From positions 1-33,911 of the forward strand of contig JAGATY010000042.1 in NCBI GenBank assembly GCA_017621035.1: a stretch of DNA of 33,911 bases, written 5' to 3'. Position numbers and translations under genes: made by a program. Positions 1 to 7,517 of this stretch are shown here, piece by piece (positions within the stretch are counted from its first letter, which is position 1; each line of letters opens with the position of its first letter). The stretch comes from Bacteroides sp. Lineage in GTDB: Bacteria; Bacteroidota; Bacteroidia; Bacteroidales; Bacteroidaceae. The notes below the pieces were generated by a model that was not told where the DNA came from, did not search any database, and was given only the letters and a program-made list of their open reading frames with translations.

Positions 1-39
1 GAGATAAAATCATAAAGTGGAAGGAAACAGCTAATATTC

Positions 40-270
40 GGGATTTGGGGAAATCCCCAACTTTTTAGCCCGATTTTGGCCGGTTTTGGGGACAATTTGG
101 GGGATTTCCCGAACTTTTTTCGGAATCCTCACAAGATTCTCAGGAAATCCCAAGAATATTCTCGTTTCTTGACAGATTTATCGGGAAATACCCGAGATTT
201 TCGGGAAAAGTTGGGGAAAGGTTGGGGAAAAATCGGGTTGCAGCCTCTGAAAGGAGGAAGATTTGGATAG
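40..270. repeat. G-rich tract of recurring GGGAAA/TTTCCC motifs, non-coding
   Basis: This part of the opening 380 bp repeats short G-runs joined to A/T triplets, sometimes as small inverted repeats. Examples are GGGATTT/AAATCCC at 40-46/51-57, TTTCCCG at 105-111, and TCGGG/CCCGA at 181-185/191-195. More direct copies of GGGGAAA lie at 213-230. A 64-codon frame stays open across 76-270 but begins with TTG, has no recognisable fold, and its peptide merely reflects the repeat. I therefore do not call a gene. It may be a decayed repeat or a structured RNA region; nothing decides between them. Confidence 0.4.
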
Positions 271-296
271 TTCTGGAAGAGGGTAGGCTAGAAAAC

Positions 297-351
297 AAAT
301 GGAGGCGTGGATAAGAGGGGTGAGTAATACTCTATTTCCACGCCTCCATTT
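297..351. terminator. Inverted repeat, likely terminator of the minus-strand gene at 381-1061
   Basis: A perfect 15-bp inverted repeat (arms 297-311 and 337-351, loop 25 nt) lies 30 bp past the stop codon of the minus-strand gene. Read on the minus strand, the second arm ends in ATTT followed by GTTTTC, a weak U-rich tail. The loop is long for an intrinsic terminator, so a processed 3' end is also possible. Confidence 0.5.
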
Positions 352-380
352 TGGAGGATTTTGCCAACAATGGTTTTTGA

Positions 381-1061
381 TTACAGAAGCTCAACGAAAT
401 GCTTACGCAGACCGGCATCCATCAGGGTGCAGATTTCGCGAAATTCACTGAAAGCTTCAGCCTTGGCTTTCTTACGAGTTTGAATATCATTCAGATATTT
501 CTCTTCTTCCCACTCACGCCAAGGAAACCGACCTAAATAAGTGGGCATGTAGACATGAAGGCAGTTTTTGCTGCAACAATTGGTTTGACCATCCAGCGGA
601 AACCACTCTTGCATCAGAGCAATAAACTTGCTCTGTTGGCAACCCGTCTTTAACAGTTTCAAATCACTCAGCACACGCCAAAGGCAGAACCAATGACACT
701 TCTGCTTAATGAACGGAAGGCAATGCTTACGGACTGCATTGCGCAACAACATGAAACTGATTGGTTTGGTGTTTGGCTTGCCCGACTGTGGACATAGGCT
801 GTAACATTTCCTGAATACATTGGAACTATTACATGCCTTCTCGTCGGGCAGCTCTTGTTCCTCCTCTTCTTTCTCCTCTTCGGTAGGTTGGTTATGAACT
901 ACTTCAGAAGTGGAAGATACCCCATTGTTCTCATGTTCAGAAAGAGAAAATTCAAAATGAACTGAAAATTTCCCTCCTTTGCGGCGACTGGAGAGTAGCT
1001 TACTGAGAACATCAAAAAACTCCTGTGGAGACGGATTAGAATCCTGATTAAAAGTTTTCAT
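381..1061 (-). CDS. Unrecognised Cys-rich hypothetical protein
   Basis: This 226-residue reading frame is not one I recognise. The ATG at 1061 is preferred over an in-frame TTG two codons upstream, because it follows promoter-like boxes at 1085-1103 at a sensible distance. The protein has no signal peptide or membrane helix. It contains a strongly acidic linker at about residues 65-80 (EEEKEEEEQ), then a C-terminal half rich in Cys, Trp, Lys and Arg with a CCSKNC cluster. The cysteines are not spaced as a classical zinc finger. The coherent frame, the promoter boxes and the downstream hairpin support a real gene. It is isolated, flanked by the hairpin cluster at 1223-1459 and the G-rich tract, which suggests an accessory position. 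Function unknown. Confidence 0.65.
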   Translation of the reverse strand: MKTFNQDSNPSPQEFFDVLSKLLSSRRKGGKFSVHFEFSLSEHENNGVSSTSEVVHNQPTEEEKEEEEQELPDEKACNSSNVFRKCYSLCPQSGKPNTKPISFMLLRNAVRKHCLPFIKQKCHWFCLWRVLSDLKLLKTGCQQSKFIALMQEWFPLDGQTNCCSKNCLHVYMPTYLGRFPWREWEEEKYLNDIQTRKKAKAEAFSEFREICTLMDAGLRKHFVELL

Positions 1062-1084
1062 AAGCAAACAAACTTTTGATTAGA

Positions 1085-1103
1085 CAAAAGTAAAGCAAAA
1101 TTA
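1085..1103 (-). promoter_or_regulatory. Two candidate -7 boxes for the 381-1061 gene
   Basis: Read on the minus strand, TACTTTTG (1085-1092) and TAATTTTG (1096-1103) both fit the Bacteroides -7 consensus TAnnTTTG. They would start transcription roughly 15-30 nt before the ATG at 1061. No clear TTTG -33 element was found at the usual spacing. Confidence 0.5.
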
Positions 1104-1166
1104 AGGAAAATAAACCATACTTCCAACACCATTATTAGAAGTGCTGACCTTATTAGAAATTATTAA

Positions 1167-1214
1167 CTCAACTTTCGCAAGTAAGCTTGGGGAGATAAAG
1201 TTGAGCTTGCGAAA
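1167..1214. repeat. Inverted repeats of CTCAACTTT and TTTCGCAAG
   Basis: CTCAACTTT (1167-1175) is matched by its reverse complement AAAGTTGAG at 1197-1205. TTTCGCAAG (1173-1181) is matched by CTTGCGAAA at 1206-1214. The halves appear in swapped order, so the two hairpins are mutually exclusive. The block directly precedes the hairpin cluster at 1223-1459. Confidence 0.6.
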
Positions 1215-1222
1215 CTGAATTT

Positions 1223-1459
1223 GGCAGATGGTCTGAAAGACCAGGTGCCGTAGGCACTATAGTAGCCGCGGGCTTTTAAGCCCGTGGTAGTGATATTTTT
1301 ACACTCCTTGCGTCTGTAAAGACGCGGTCTGTAAGACTACTATAGCCTCCGGCCCCGTCTTCCAGACGGATGGATAGAAATCGAGTAGCCTATCCATGGA
1401 CTTGAAAGTCCGCGGTTATTGAAAGTGGCTTTGCCACCTGGTCTTTCAGACCATCTGCC
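1223..1459. repeat. Composite cluster of short hairpins bounded by a 25-bp inverted repeat (REP/BIME-like)
   Basis: The outer arms at 1223-1247 and 1435-1459 are perfect reverse complements over 25 bp. Inside are many small palindromes: GGTCT/AGACC at 1230-1242 and 1440-1452, GTGCC/GGCAC at 1245-1257, CGGGCTT/AAGCCCG at 1269-1284, GCGTCT/AGACGC at 1310-1325, CCGTCT/AGACGG at 1355-1369, ATGGATAG/CTATCCAT at 1370-1397, GGACTT/AAGTCC at 1398-1411 and GTGGC/GCCAC at 1425-1437. A second nested pair, CTATAGTAG (1257-1265) and CTACTATAG (1337-1345), encloses the left third. GTAGCC precedes two hairpins (1262, 1385), which recalls the GTAG-plus-hairpin layout of REP elements. No open frame of note is present. 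Confidence 0.75.
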
Positions 1460-1500
1460 GAACTGACGTTAAAATATCATGAGGGTGGGGAAGTGTGTGC

Positions 1501-1538
1501 TAAAATAAAAAGTCCGATTGCTGAGGTAGCAACCGAAC
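1501..1538 (-). terminator. Rho-independent terminator of fabD
   Basis: On the minus strand, about 30 nt after the fabD stop, an 11-bp stem (arms 1528-1538 and 1512-1522, loop 5 nt, two G-U pairs) is followed by TTTTTATTTTA (1511-1501). This is a classical intrinsic terminator. Confidence 0.8.
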
Positions 1539-1568
1539 CGGAGTTAGATTGATTGATGTGTTGTCGGA

Positions 1569-2456
1569 TTATGCGATGCCGTGTGCGTTAGCCTCTTTAT
1601 CAATCTTCTTGATGAGGCCTTGCAATACTGCACCGGGGCCACACTCGGTAAATTCGTCAGCACCGTCGGCAATCATGTTCTGAACTGTTTGTGTCCAGCG
1701 AACTGAAGCTGTAAGTTGTGCTACCAGGTTCTTCTTGATTTCTGCCGGATCGGTATGAGGCAGTGCATCAACATTCTGATAGATGGGGCACTTCGGTGTG
1801 TGGAACTCGGTAGCGTTGATTGCGGCTTCCAACTCAACTTTGGCCGGATTCATCAGCGGTGAGTGGAAAGCACCACCAACCTTCAACGGCAATGCACGTT
1901 TGGCGCCGGCAGCTTTCATCAGTTCACAGGCTTTGTTGATACCTTCGATAGAACCGGAGATTACCACCTGACCCGGGCAGTTGAAGTTAGCTGCTACACA
2001 AACTTCGCCTTCTGCTGATACTTGTTCACAAATCTCGTTAATCTTTTCATCCGACAGTGCGATGATGGCGGCCATTGTTGAGGGTTGCATTTCACATGCC
2101 TTTTGCATAGCCATAGCACGAGCATACACCAGTTTCAGACCATCTTCAAAACTCAGAGCACCGGCAGCTACCAATGCAGAGAACTCGCCCAGTGAGTGAC
2201 CGGCAGTCATCTCCGGCTTGAAGGCTTCACCCATGCAGAGGGCTGAGATTACTGAGTGGAGAAATACTGCAGGTTGTGTAACCTTGGTCTGACGGAGGTC
2301 TTCATCAGTTCCTTCAAACATAAGATCTGTGATGCGGTATCCTAGGATTTCATTGGCTTTCTCAAACAATTCTTTTGCCAAAGGAGAAGATTCGTAGAGA
2401 TCCTTACCCATGCCTACAAACTGTGCTCCTTGACCGGGAAATACAAATGCTTTCAT
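1569..2456 (-). CDS. fabD: Malonyl-CoA:ACP transacylase (FabD)
   Basis: FabD moves the malonyl group from malonyl-CoA to acyl carrier protein, providing the elongation unit for type II fatty acid synthesis in the cytoplasm. The 295-residue product has the family's usual length. The N-terminus carries FPGQGAQ (about residues 6-12), the nucleophile elbow is GHSLGE with Ser88, and the catalytic His is in the FHSP motif (His198). QPAVF at 61-65 supplies a conserved oxyanion-loop glutamine. The start at 2456 (MKAFVFPGQG) is chosen because an upstream in-frame extension to 2543 would run through the promoter and lacks homology. It stands alone on the minus strand rather than in a fab operon, with its own promoter box (2491-2498) and terminator (1501-1538). 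Confidence 0.96.
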   Translation of the reverse strand: MKAFVFPGQGAQFVGMGKDLYESSPLAKELFEKANEILGYRITDLMFEGTDEDLRQTKVTQPAVFLHSVISALCMGEAFKPEMTAGHSLGEFSALVAAGALSFEDGLKLVYARAMAMQKACEMQPSTMAAIIALSDEKINEICEQVSAEGEVCVAANFNCPGQVVISGSIEGINKACELMKAAGAKRALPLKVGGAFHSPLMNPAKVELEAAINATEFHTPKCPIYQNVDALPHTDPAEIKKNLVAQLTASVRWTQTVQNMIADGADEFTECGPGAVLQGLIKKIDKEANAHGIA

Positions 2457-2490
2457 ATCTATTCTTTTTATTGTTAGTGAATTCTGGCCG

Positions 2491-2498
2491 CAAAGGTA
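2491..2498 (-). promoter_or_regulatory. -7 box of fabD
   Basis: TACCTTTG on the minus strand matches the Bacteroides TAnnTTTG -7 consensus and would place transcription start about 28 nt before the fabD ATG. The -33 element is not obvious. Confidence 0.6.
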
Positions 2499-2551
2499 GA
2501 GCTTTTTTCTTAAAAGCAGCACATTTCTGAGGCATTTGTGCATTTTATCAA

Positions 2552-2559
2552 TACCTTTG
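2552..2559 (+). promoter_or_regulatory. -7 box of the threonine aldolase gene
   Basis: TACCTTTG on the plus strand fits TAnnTTTG and diverges from the fabD box 53 bp away. The leader behind it (2570-2602) carries repeated ATTGACAGTTGACAGTTG units of the AT-rich kind common between Bacteroides genes. Confidence 0.55.
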
Positions 2560-2616
2560 CGGGGGAGTTGGCAATTGATAATTGACAGTTGACAGTTGGT
2601 AGATTAAATTATATTG

Positions 2617-3648
2617 ATGGCTATGTTGCATTTTGATAGTGATTATATGGAGGGGGCACACCCTGAATTGATGTGTCGCCTGATGGAGACAAACCTGGAA
2701 CAAACTGTAGGATATGGTAATGATGAGTACACAGCAAGAGCTAAAGAACTGATTAAGAAGGCTTGTCTGTGCCCGGAGGCTCGTGTACATTTTCTGGTAG
2801 GAGGAACACAGACTAATGCCACCGTGATTGATGGATTATTGGCTCGGCATGAGGGGGTGATGGCTGCAGAGTCGGCTCATATCAATGTTCACGAAGCAGG
2901 AGCCATTGAAGCTTCCGGGCATAAGGTACTTACATTGCCTTCGTATGAGGGTAAGGTGCGGGCTGCTGATGTGGAGCAGTATGTTACAGACTTCTATCGT
3001 GATGAGACTTACGAGCATATGGTAGCACCCGGAATGCTTTATATCTCTCATCCTACCGAGTATGGAACTCTTTATACGTTGGAGGAGTTGCGGGAACTGA
3101 GTCGTGTTTGCCGAGTTGCACACATTCCTTTATATATGGATGGTGCCCGGTTGGGCTATGCTCTTGCTGCAGATGATACAGATGTAACCTTGCCGGAAAT
3201 AGCCCGTCTGTGTGATGTGTTCTATATCGGTGGCACTAAGGTGGGTGCGCTGTTTGGTGAGGCTGTTGTTATCAGTAATCCTACTGTACTGCCTCATTTC
3301 TTTCCGCTAGTGAAACAACATGGTGCTCTGTTGGCCAAAGGACGGTTACTGGGGGTGCAGTTTGAGACATTGTTTACCGAAGGATTGTATGAAAAGATTG
3401 CCCGCCATGCCGTCAGTTTGGCTATGCGCCTGAAGGATGCTTTCCGCGCCAAGGGATATGAGGTCTACATCGATTCCCCTACTAACCAGCAATTCTTTCG
3501 TCTGCCTAATGAAGAGATTGACAGACTGATGCGTTACGCGACATTCGAATTGTGGGGGCCTCGTGGACGAACTCACACTGTTGTACGCTTTGTTACCTCT
3601 TGGGCTACTCCTTCAGAGGCTGTGGATGAGTTGATTAGTCTCCTTTGA
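2617..3648 (+). CDS. ltaE: Low-specificity L-threonine aldolase family, PLP enzyme
   Basis: The 343-residue product belongs to the fold-type I PLP-dependent beta-eliminating lyase group. Its expected reaction is cleavage of L-threonine or L-allo-threonine to glycine and acetaldehyde. Visible marks are the N-terminal FDSDYMEGAHPEL, the cofactor-binding GGTQTNAT (62-69), the ring-stacking SAHINVHE region (86-93), MDGARLG (174-180) with the PLP-ring Asp, and the Schiff-base lysine in GGTKVGA (Lys208). The frame opens with ATG at 2617; the ATG at 2623 is an equally good start and a TTG at 2614 is unlikely. The gene is transcribed alone, divergently from fabD. The exact stereospecificity cannot be told from sequence, and other aldolase-fold lyases are a minor alternative. 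Confidence 0.88.
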   Translation: MAMLHFDSDYMEGAHPELMCRLMETNLEQTVGYGNDEYTARAKELIKKACLCPEARVHFLVGGTQTNATVIDGLLARHEGVMAAESAHINVHEAGAIEASGHKVLTLPSYEGKVRAADVEQYVTDFYRDETYEHMVAPGMLYISHPTEYGTLYTLEELRELSRVCRVAHIPLYMDGARLGYALAADDTDVTLPEIARLCDVFYIGGTKVGALFGEAVVISNPTVLPHFFPLVKQHGALLAKGRLLGVQFETLFTEGLYEKIARHAVSLAMRLKDAFRAKGYEVYIDSPTNQQFFRLPNEEIDRLMRYATFELWGPRGRTHTVVRFVTSWATPSEAVDELISLL

Positions 3649-3702
3649 TACGGATTCTATTGTTTCTTTTCTTTTACCTCTATTTGTATATGTATCGGTA
3701 TG

Positions 3703-3728
3703 CCTTTCTCTGCACTCGGAGAGGAAGG
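3703..3728 (+). other. Small hairpin downstream of the threonine aldolase gene
   Basis: CCTTTCTCT (3703-3711) pairs with AGAGGAAGG (3720-3728) over 9 bp with one U-G pair and an 8-nt loop. It lies 55 bp after the aldolase stop codon and lacks an immediate T-run, so it may be a weak terminator or a 3'-end protecting stem. Confidence 0.35.
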
Positions 3729-3832
3729 TGTTGTAATCTATTTTTGTAATCAGAAAGAGTGAGGGTAGGGCTTACTTTCTGTAAAAAAGCAAAATAGAGG
3801 GGGAATATGCTCGCTAATCTCCAACTTTTTTA

Positions 3833-3840
3833 TAATTTTG
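3833..3840 (+). promoter_or_regulatory. -7 box of ileS
   Basis: TAATTTTG fits TAnnTTTG. It implies a leader of about 80 nt that includes the palindrome GGTGCA-G-TGCACC at 3862-3874. No T-box architecture is seen. Confidence 0.55.
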
Positions 3841-3926
3841 CGCCCTTAATAAATAATAAGAGGTGCAGTGCACCGGCCGGGGAATCTCGGAGTAACTGAA
3901 GTAAAAACGATAAATCAAGTATAAGC

Positions 3927-6900
3927 ATGGGTAAGAAATTTGCCGAGTATCAGAACTTCAACCTCTCAGACATCAATAAAGAGGTGCTGAAGAAGTGGGA
4001 TGCGAACGATGTGTTCGCCAAAAGTATGACTGAACGTGAGGGCTGTCCCTCATTCGTATTTTTCGAGGGTCCCCCCTCAGCCAACGGAATGCCGGGTATT
4101 CATCACGTAATGGCTCGCTCTATCAAAGACATCTTCTGCCGTTACAAGACCATGAAAGGTTACCAAGTGAAGCGTAAAGCCGGTTGGGATACACATGGAT
4201 TGCCGGTAGAATTGGGTGTGGAGAAGGCACTGGGCATCACTAAAGAAGACATCGGTAAGACTATTTCTGTGGCTGAATACAATGCAGCATGCCGTAAGGA
4301 TGTGATGAAGTTTACCAAAGAGTGGACAGACCTGACACACAAAATGGGATATTGGGTAGATTTGGATAATCCCTATATCACATACGACAACCGTTACATT
4401 GAAACCTTGTGGTGGTTGCTTAAACAGTTGTACAAGAAGAACTTGCTCTATAAAGGTTATACTATACAGCCTTACTCTCCGGCAGCAGGTACCGGCCTTA
4501 GTTCACATGAGTTGAATCAACCGGGATGTTACCGTGACGTGAAGGATACAACTGTTGTAGGACAGTTCAAAATGAAGAATCCTAAGCCGGAGATGGCCGA
4601 ATGGGGTACTCCTTACTTCATTGCTTGGACAACCACTCCCTGGACTCTGCCTTCAAATACTGCCCTCTGTGTAGGACCAAAGATTGACTACGTGGCCGTG
4701 CAGACATATAATGGGTACACGGGTGAAAAGATTACAGTGGTATTGGCAAAGCCCTTACTTTACACTCACTTTAACAAGAAAGCAGAAGGACTTGCACTTG
4801 AAGAGTACAAACCGGGTGATAAGTTGATTCCTTTTAAGGTGGTAGGTGAGTATAAAGGCTCTGACCTTGTAGGTATGCAGTATGAACAGTTGCTTCCTTG
4901 GGTAAAGCCGGTGAGCGTGGACGAGAACGGTCATTGGCAAGATGCTTCAGAGAAAGCTTTCCGCGTTATTGCAGGTGACTATGTGACCACAGAAGATGGT
5001 ACGGGTATTGTACACATTGCTCCTACCTTTGGTGCAGACGACGCCTTTGTGGCACGGGCTGCCGGTATCCCCTCTCTGTTCATGATCAATAAGCGTGGTG
5101 AGACTCGTCCGATGGTTGACTTGACCGGTAAGTTCTATCTGATGGAGGAACTGGATGAGACCTTTGTACAAGCTTGCGTAGACGTGGAAACTTACAAAGA
5201 GTATGAAGGACGCTGGGTGAAAAATGCCTATGACCCGCAATTTACCGTGGATGGTAAGTATGACGAAAAGGCTGCACAAACGGCAGAAAACCTGGATATC
5301 TACATCTGTATGGTGATGAAAGCTGCCAATAAGGCTTTCAAGATAGAGAAGCATGTTCACAACTATCCGCACTGCTGGCGTACAGATAAACCGGTGCTCT
5401 ACTATCCGCTGGATAGCTGGTTCATTCGCTCAACAGCATGTAAAGAGCGTATGATGGAACTTAATAAGACCATCAACTGGAAGCCGGAATCGACAGGAAC
5501 CGGACGCTTCGGTAAGTGGCTGGAAAACTTGAATGACTGGAACCTCTCACGTTCACGCTATTGGGGCACTCCATTGCCTATCTGGCGTACAGAAGAGGGA
5601 GATGAGGAGATTTGCATTGAATCAGTGGAAGAACTCTATAACGAAGTAGAGAAAGCTGTTGCTGCCGGTGTGATGACAAGCAATCCTTATAAAGAACGTG
5701 GTTTTGAACCGGGTGTTTATACACAGGAAAACTATGATAAGATTGATTTGCATCGTCCTTACGTAGATGACATCATTCTGGTATCAAAAGAGGGTAAGCC
5801 CATGAAGCGTGAGACAGACCTTATTGATGTCTGGTTTGATTCCGGTGCTATGCCTTATGCACAAATCCATTATCCATTTGAAAACAAGGAGTTACTCGAC
5901 ACTCATCAGGTATATCCGGCAGACTTTATAGCCGAAGGTGTAGACCAGACACGTGGATGGTTCTTTACGTTGCATGCCATAGCAACAATGGTGTTCGACA
6001 GTGTTTCTTATAAAGCAGTTATCTCTAACGGATTGGTGCTTGACAAGAATGGAAATAAGATGTCTAAGCGTCTGGGTAATGCTGTAGATCCTTTCAGTAC
6101 GATTGAGAAGTATGGTTCAGACCCGTTGCGTTGGTATATGATAACAAACTCGTCACCGTGGGATAACTTGAAGTTTGACGTGGATGGAGTAGAAGAGGTG
6201 CGCCGTAAATTCTTTGGTACCTTATATAATACATATTCTTTCTTTGCCCTCTATGCCAATGTTGATGGTTTTGAGTATAAGGAGGCAGATGTGCCCATGA
6301 ATGAGCGTCCGGAAATTGACCGATGGATTCTTTCTGTTCTCAATACACTGGTGAAGGATGTTGACGCTTGCTACAATGATTATGAACCGACTAAGGCGGG
6401 ACGTTTGATTCAGGACTTTGTGAACGATAATCTATCTAACTGGTATGTTCGTCTGAACCGTAAACGTTTCTGGGGTGGTGGTATGACAACAGACAAACTT
6501 TCTGCTTACCAAACACTCTACACTTGCCTGGAGACTGTTGCTAAGTTGATGGCACCGATAGCTCCATTCTATGCAGATATGCTGTATGGCGACTTGATTG
6601 CTGTAACCGGACGTGATACGGTAGCTTCTGTACACTTGGCCAAGTATCCGGATTGCAATGAGGCTTGCATTGACAAGGAACTGGAGGCACGCATGAAGAT
6701 GGCACAAGACGTGACTTCTATGGTGTTGGCATTACGTCGTAAAGTGAACATTAAAGTTCGCCAACCGCTGCAGTGTATTATGGTTCCGGTAGTAGATGAG
6801 GAACAACGAAATCATATAGAGGCAGTGAAGAACTTAATCATGAACGAAGTCAACGTGAAAGAGATTAAGTTTGTAGAAGGTGCTGCCGGTGTATTGATTA

Positions 6901-7418
6901 AAAAGGTAAAATGCGACTTCAAGAAGTTGGGACCGAAGTTTGGCAAGCAGATGAAGGCTGTAGCCGCAGCGGTGTCTACATTGTCGCAAGAGGCTATTGC
7001 AGAACTGGAAAAGAATGGCTCTTACACGTTGAATCTTGATGGTGCAACTGCTGTAATTGAAACTACAGATGTGGAAATCTTCAGTGAAGATATTCCCGGC
7101 TGGTTGGTTGCTAACGAGGGCAAGCTGACTGTTGCATTGGAAGTAACGGTAACAGAGGAGTTGCGTCGTGAGGGTATTGCACGCGAATTGGTAAATCGTA
7201 TTCAGAACATCCGTAAGTCTAGTGGCTTTGAGATAACAGATAAAATTATTATTACCTTATCTAAAAATGAGCAAACAGATGATGCGGTAACAGAATATAA
7301 GGAGTATATTTGCAACCAAGTATTAGGACTTTCGTTGACATTGGCAGAGAGTGTAGAGAATGGAACAGAGTTGAACTTTGATGATTTCTCTCTTTTTGTA
7401 AATGTAGTGAAAGCCTAA
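3927..7418 (+). CDS. ileS: Isoleucyl-tRNA synthetase, type 2 (IleRS2), with a swapped HIGH signature
   Basis: This enzyme charges tRNA-Ile with isoleucine. At 1163 residues it is the long, eukaryote-like type 2 form rather than the roughly 940-residue type 1. The class I fold is clear. The ATP-binding signature lies in PPSANGMPGIHHVMAR, but it reads G57-I58-H59-H60 instead of H-x-G-H, a first-to-third residue swap. The second signature is K711-M-S-K-R. The CP1 editing domain shows TTPWTLPSNTAL (about 235-247) and GTGIVHIAPTFGADD (about 355-370). The long C-terminal part carries the anticodon-binding domain. Type 2 enzymes are generally mupirocin-tolerant, and the swapped signature has been linked to very high tolerance; that consequence is inferred here. 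The gene heads a probable unit with the downstream dksA-like gene and lspA. Confidence 0.97.
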   Translation: MGKKFAEYQNFNLSDINKEVLKKWDANDVFAKSMTEREGCPSFVFFEGPPSANGMPGIHHVMARSIKDIFCRYKTMKGYQVKRKAGWDTHGLPVELGVEKALGITKEDIGKTISVAEYNAACRKDVMKFTKEWTDLTHKMGYWVDLDNPYITYDNRYIETLWWLLKQLYKKNLLYKGYTIQPYSPAAGTGLSSHELNQPGCYRDVKDTTVVGQFKMKNPKPEMAEWGTPYFIAWTTTPWTLPSNTALCVGPKIDYVAVQTYNGYTGEKITVVLAKPLLYTHFNKKAEGLALEEYKPGDKLIPFKVVGEYKGSDLVGMQYEQLLPWVKPVSVDENGHWQDASEKAFRVIAGDYVTTEDGTGIVHIAPTFGADDAFVARAAGIPSLFMINKRGETRPMVDLTGKFYLMEELDETFVQACVDVETYKEYEGRWVKNAYDPQFTVDGKYDEKAAQTAENLDIYICMVMKAANKAFKIEKHVHNYPHCWRTDKPVLYYPLDSWFIRSTACKERMMELNKTINWKPESTGTGRFGKWLENLNDWNLSRSRYWGTPLPIWRTEEGDEEICIESVEELYNEVEKAVAAGVMTSNPYKERGFEPGVYTQENYDKIDLHRPYVDDIILVSKEGKPMKRETDLIDVWFDSGAMPYAQIHYPFENKELLDTHQVYPADFIAEGVDQTRGWFFTLHAIATMVFDSVSYKAVISNGLVLDKNGNKMSKRLGNAVDPFSTIEKYGSDPLRWYMITNSSPWDNLKFDVDGVEEVRRKFFGTLYNTYSFFALYANVDGFEYKEADVPMNERPEIDRWILSVLNTLVKDVDACYNDYEPTKAGRLIQDFVNDNLSNWYVRLNRKRFWGGGMTTDKLSAYQTLYTCLETVAKLMAPIAPFYADMLYGDLIAVTGRDTVASVHLAKYPDCNEACIDKELEARMKMAQDVTSMVLALRRKVNIKVRQPLQCIMVPVVDEEQRNHIEAVKNLIMNEVNVKEIKFVEGAAGVLIKKVKCDFKKLGPKFGKQMKAVAAAVSTLSQEAIAELEKNGSYTLNLDGATAVIETTDVEIFSEDIPGWLVANEGKLTVALEVTVTEELRREGIARELVNRIQNIRKSSGFEITDKIIITLSKNEQTDDAVTEYKEYICNQVLGLSLTLAESVENGTELNFDDFSLFVNVVKA

Positions 7419-7445
7419 TGGAAAGATAATAACTTATTAACAATC

Positions 7446-7497
7446 ATATGTTATGAGCTATAAGCATGAGAAATAATGCTTATGGCTCGTAGCATAT
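7446..7497 (+). other. 22-bp intergenic RNA hairpin between ileS and the dksA-like gene
   Basis: Arms 7446-7467 and 7476-7497 pair over all 22 positions around an 8-nt loop. The only non-Watson-Crick pairs are three U-G wobbles in the plus-strand RNA (7451/7492, 7454/7489, 7459/7484). There is no T-run after the stem, so it is not a standard terminator. It begins 28 nt after the ileS stop and ends 20 nt before the next ATG, a position suited to RNA processing, stability or translation control. Confidence 0.7.
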
Positions 7498-7517
7498 AAA
7501 ACTAAAATCTATATATT

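Noticed and set aside
76-270. 64-codon frame in the G-rich tract
   Set aside because: It has a TTG start, no ribosome-binding context and a peptide that only mirrors the repeat.
2457-2543. N-terminal extension of FabD
   Set aside because: It would span the -7 box at 2491-2498, and FabD proteins start at the MKAFVFPGQG position.
3841-3926. ileS leader considered as a T-box riboswitch
   Set aside because: The leader is only about 80 nt and lacks a T-box sequence, a specifier stem and a terminator/antiterminator pair.
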